This document shows, piece by piece, positions 61,368 through 64,000 of a stretch of DNA of 64,000 nucleotides. The position numbers were made by a program, and so were the translations under genes. The first letter of the stretch is position 1; every line of letters begins with the position of its first letter. Source of the stretch: Streptomyces dengpaensis (GTDB lineage: Bacteria; Actinomycetota; Actinomycetes; Streptomycetales; Streptomycetaceae); NCBI RefSeq assembly GCF_002946835.1, contig NZ_CP026652.1, forward strand, positions 1,550,001 to 1,614,000, read 5' to 3'. The notes below the pieces were generated by a model. It searched no databases and was not told the origin of the DNA. It was given only the letters and a program-made list of their open reading frames with translations.

Positions 61368-62240
61368 CTACTGCCCGTCGGACGCGGAGGGGTCAGCCAC
61401 CTCGATACCTCGGATGCGCTGGAGCCAGCGGGTCAGAGCGAACATCGCGACTCCGCAGCCGCCGACCCATCCCCACCCTTCAGTGAGCAGGGTGTGCAGG
61501 CCGTCGTGCTGCACGATGTAGATCACGAGCAGTCCGGGCGGTAGGCCGATGAACGTCTCGCGCCGGCTGCGCGCCGACAGCATCCAGTCCACCGGTCGCC
61601 ATGCTGCCCCGAGTAGGTCGTGGAGGCGGTGCTTGACGGCGGCAGCGAGGAAGCCGAAGGCATGCCGTATCTGTTGACACCCGGTGAAGACGATGCCGTT
61701 CTCTGGATCACCAGCAAGGTGGGCTTGCCACTGTGCCGTGTCTCGGCGAGACCCAGCCAGCTTCGCCGCCCAAGAAGTGACTCCCCAAGCGATCCGTGAC
61801 CTTCCGTCTCGGGCCCGCGAGCCCAGAGCCTTCCGGACGTAGGACCTGTGGCCCAGAAAGTACCCAATGACGGCGGCAACCCCGAAGAAGGACGCCTCCG
61901 GCGAACTCGTGCCCAGCGCAAGAGCCAACATTGTCGCGGCAACACCGAGCACAGCCATCACCGCAAGTGGCGGCCGGGTTCGTCGCCGCAGGGCGGCGGC
62001 GTTCGAGGATCTCAACGCAACGACGACCAGTTCCCCGTTACGAAGAGCTAAGACGGCGTCATAACCAGAAGGGGTTGTAACTGCGACGAATCCCGCGTCG
62101 TCCTTCTCCGCGATGCGCTGCACAGCCCGCCGGCTGTTGTGCAGGTGAGCAAACACCGCGGTCACTTCGGCTCTCGGCATGCACCGTACAACCTGCCACG
62201 CACCCTTGAGCACTGGAAATCCGTTGAGTTTCACGCTCAA
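61368..62240 (-). CDS. Membrane protein coupled to a PadR regulator
   Basis: This 290-aa protein has an N-terminal soluble part (VQRIAEKDDAGFVAVTTPSG), two hydrophobic helices (PPLAVMAVLGVAATMLALAL and FFGVAAVIGYFLGH) and at least one near the C-terminus (GLPPGLLVIYIVQHDGL). The start overlaps the PadR stop (ATGA), suggesting PadR controls the pair. Function unknown. Confidence 0.7.
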   Translation of the reverse strand: MSVKLNGFPVLKGAWQVVRCMPRAEVTAVFAHLHNSRRAVQRIAEKDDAGFVAVTTPSGYDAVLALRNGELVVVALRSSNAAALRRRTRPPLAVMAVLGVAATMLALALGTSSPEASFFGVAAVIGYFLGHRSYVRKALGSRARDGRSRIAWGVTSWAAKLAGSRRDTAQWQAHLAGDPENGIVFTGCQQIRHAFGFLAAAVKHRLHDLLGAAWRPVDWMLSARSRRETFIGLPPGLLVIYIVQHDGLHTLLTEGWGWVGGCGVAMFALTRWLQRIRGIEVADPSASDGQ

Positions 62241-62551
62241 GCCGTGCCCCCGGCAAGACGGAGCCCGAATCGACGAGCCTTTCGCTCTTCCAACGCCGTA
62301 GTCGCCTGCTTACGCCCTAGCCCCGTCAGTTCGTAGTAGCGGCGCGCGGGACGGCCCGGGTGAGACTCGGCTTCGGGCCAACTCCGCACCCAGTCCCGCT
62401 CTTCCAGACGTTCAAGGATCGGATACACCGTCCCTGGGCCGAGGTCCGCGTCACGGCAGATGCTCAGCCCCCATGCCGGCTCGGCGCTTGTGGAGGCGAG
62501 GAGTGCTTCCAAGACTCCGATAGTCGGCTTCGTCAGCCTGATTGTGGCCAT
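62237..62551 (-). CDS. PadR-family transcriptional regulator
   Basis: The 104-aa protein is a PadR winged helix: TIGVLEALLASTSAEPAWGL, DLGPGTVYPILERLEERDWV and the wing RPARRYYELTGLGRKQA. PadR proteins repress neighbouring membrane or efflux genes. It leads a two-gene operon with the membrane protein and is likely autoregulatory. Confidence 0.85.
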   Translation of the reverse strand: MATIRLTKPTIGVLEALLASTSAEPAWGLSICRDADLGPGTVYPILERLEERDWVRSWPEAESHPGRPARRYYELTGLGRKQATTALEERKARRFGLRLAGGTA

Positions 62552-62773
62552 GCCTCAAGTAGAGCATGTATCGAGTACGAGCTACAACCCGTTAGTGACC
62601 GGCCCTGGTGCAAGGCGACAGCGGGGCCCATGTCCGGCTTTCAACATGGCGGACATCGCCCTGGAGGTTCAGGCGGCAAGCCGTAGCCGCCGGATGCTGG
62701 CCCTACCGTGTACGAGCTGGGCCGGACACCTCGCCGGATCCGTTTGTCAGTGCCGTCCGGCACCATGCCGCTC

Positions 62774-63541
62774 ATGCCGACATTGGATGACCTGCCCCCA
62801 TACCGGCGGGCGAAGCTGCTGTGGGACTTCGCCCATTTCGGGGTCTGGGGGGTCGATCAGAAGGTGCGCGAAGCGGTCGGGAAGCCCTGCCACGTGAACG
62901 GTCCTGTGCCAGACCCGCCGCGAGTGGCCGTCCTCGGCGACGACGGGCGGTTCCACCTCATGAGCGGCGATCAGATGCACTGCTCGAAGAAGCCGTTCGA
63001 TCAGGGCTGGGAGCACCGGCAGTACTGCTCCTGGTCAGCCAGTGACACCGGGACTGCCCCAGTAGGAGATCCGGGGCAGTCCCAGACCCTTGACCATCGG
63101 TGGTTCGTGAACGCCGAGGGCGAGGGTGTTCCTCTCGAATCGGTGTCCGCCGAGCAGCATTGCGCAGGTGGCGGATACGGGGGCTTCCACTTCTGGCCCC
63201 CACCGCCGGCCAAGACCGCGGTGGTTCGCCGGTTGCGTGCCGCGCTGGTCGAGGCCCTCGGCCCGGACTGCCATCTGTGCGGAGCTCTGCCTGGGGCGAT
63301 GGTGGATCACGACTACTCCACTGGCATGGTGCGTGGTCTCCTGTGCCGGCTGTGCAACCGGACGGTGGAGGAATGTCCGCACGTGGACGGCTGCCCGAAG
63401 GCGGAGTACATGAACAACCCGCCTGCGGCGCATCTGGCACTGGCCTATCCGCCGTACCTGGCGTACGAACCGAAGGAGTCGACGAGGAAGCGCAAGATCG
63501 AGTTGCTCGGATTCGATCCGCTGGCCGAGTGGCGGTCTTGA
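62774..63541 (+). CDS. Endonuclease VII-like protein
   Basis: The C-terminal 90 residues of this 255-aa protein match recombination endonuclease VII/HNH-type nucleases: CHLCGALPGAMVDHDYSTG, then GLLCRLCNRTVEECPHVDGC. The four cysteines bind zinc and the HD is catalytic. The N-terminal 150 residues are unrecognised. It could cut branched DNA or act in defence. ATG 62774 or 62765 are both possible. Confidence 0.75.
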   Translation: MPTLDDLPPYRRAKLLWDFAHFGVWGVDQKVREAVGKPCHVNGPVPDPPRVAVLGDDGRFHLMSGDQMHCSKKPFDQGWEHRQYCSWSASDTGTAPVGDPGQSQTLDHRWFVNAEGEGVPLESVSAEQHCAGGGYGGFHFWPPPPAKTAVVRRLRAALVEALGPDCHLCGALPGAMVDHDYSTGMVRGLLCRLCNRTVEECPHVDGCPKAEYMNNPPAAHLALAYPPYLAYEPKESTRKRKIELLGFDPLAEWRS

Positions 63542-63603
63542 GGCCAGTTGTCCGCGAGGGCGGCGGGCCTCGTCGATGGTTCTCGTCTCGGCAGCGGCGT
63601 CCG

Positions 63604-64000
63604 TCAGGAGATCGTGGTCCGCCAGGACGCACCGAGTTCCGCGAGGTGCCCACGAAGTACGCCGCGCTGCTCCTCCAGGTCCTGCGAGGCCGGCGACAGG
63701 AGATAGATGTTGTCGCGGTACAGGCGGAACCCGATGCGCTCCCACCCCTGGGCGATCTTGGCGTTCACGCGGTCCCACTCGGATCGGTCCGTCAGACGCT
63801 GACTGCTGAGGTCGGTGATACCGGGTGAGCAGGCGATGGCCCGGCAGCCGGGCATGAGCCGGTGGATCGCCTCGATGCCGAGTACGGCCGCCAGGCCGTG
63901 CCCGCGCCACTGCGGATCCAGCGTCACGCGATCCATGACGAGCAGTGCGGAACCGACGTACTCCAGCAGTTCGCCGACCTCGCTGGTGAAGGAACCCGTC
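63604..64000 (-). CDS. GNAT acetyltransferase, 3' part only
   Basis: The frame is open to the right window edge. The visible part contains the acetyl-CoA loop LDPQWRGHGLAAVLG (R-x-x-G-x-G/A) and a following RLMPGCRAIACSPG, typical of GNAT enzymes. The gene starts beyond the window. The substrate is unknown. Confidence 0.75.
   Translation of the reverse strand, partial: TGSFTSEVGELLEYVGSALLVMDRVTLDPQWRGHGLAAVLGIEAIHRLMPGCRAIACSPGITDLSSQRLTDRSEWDRVNAKIAQGWERIGFRLYRDNIYLLSPASQDLEEQRGVLRGHLAELGASWRTTIS

Overview
The window is high-GC actinobacterial DNA, almost certainly Streptomyces or a close relative. Evidence includes a conservon operon (roadblock, DUF742 and GTPase genes), several XRE/TPR regulators with an associated ATP-binding protein, WhiB, DUF317 proteins, frequent GTG/TTG starts and many ATGA/GTGA stop-start overlaps. 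The density of recombinases, mobilisation genes and broken genes points to a chromosome arm or a large plasmid.

Layout. 0-3.5 kb: end of a conservon with a coupled GAF-domain gene, an acyl-CoA dehydrogenase-like gene and a small helical protein. 3.8-5.3 kb: a helicase fragment and the 5' three-quarters of an XRE/TPR regulator gene. 5.33-28.09 kb: what I read as one transposon-like element of about 22.7 kb inserted in that regulator. Its ends carry matching inverted repeats (CTGAGACAGC, 11 variable bases, CATAACCGCG; 5327-5357 and 28017-28047), and the missing 3' end of the regulator resumes in frame at 28086. From left to right the element holds a pentapeptide-repeat membrane protein plus a truncated EccC-like protein, then a seven-gene minus-strand operon (radical SAM, enolase superfamily, HAD, GGDEF-like, phosphoketolase, PhyH dioxygenase, methyltransferase) under an ATP-binding/XRE regulatory group. 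A trio of tyrosine recombinases plus a TnpC-like gene lies at the right end. The first recombinase is itself split by a nested insertion carrying an XRE/coiled-coil regulator and an internally deleted second trio element.

28-43 kb: a patchwork. It includes a PLP decarboxylase/kinase chimera, three NUDIX-type or nucleoside-type enzymes, a 44-bp perfect palindrome, an unrecognised two-gene operon (812 and 143 aa), a frameshifted thioesterase, an amidase, and an XRE/ImmA/multi-membrane trio. 43.8-52 kb: a plus-strand mobilisation operon with an HTH protein containing an iteron-like array, a Zn-finger protein, WhiB, a DUF2637-like membrane protein, MobC (with stacked hairpins resembling oriT), a relaxase and a lipoprotein. 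52-57 kb: an orphan restriction-endonuclease-like gene, DUF317 genes and an IS5-type remnant. 57-61 kb: an XRE regulator beside a sulfotransferase-FGE fusion, a NUDIX hydrolase and a sugar nucleotidyltransferase. 61-64 kb: a PadR/membrane pair, an endonuclease VII-like gene and the 3' part of a GNAT gene.

No tRNA, rRNA or CRISPR array was seen. Functions are read from motifs by eye, and no database search was possible.
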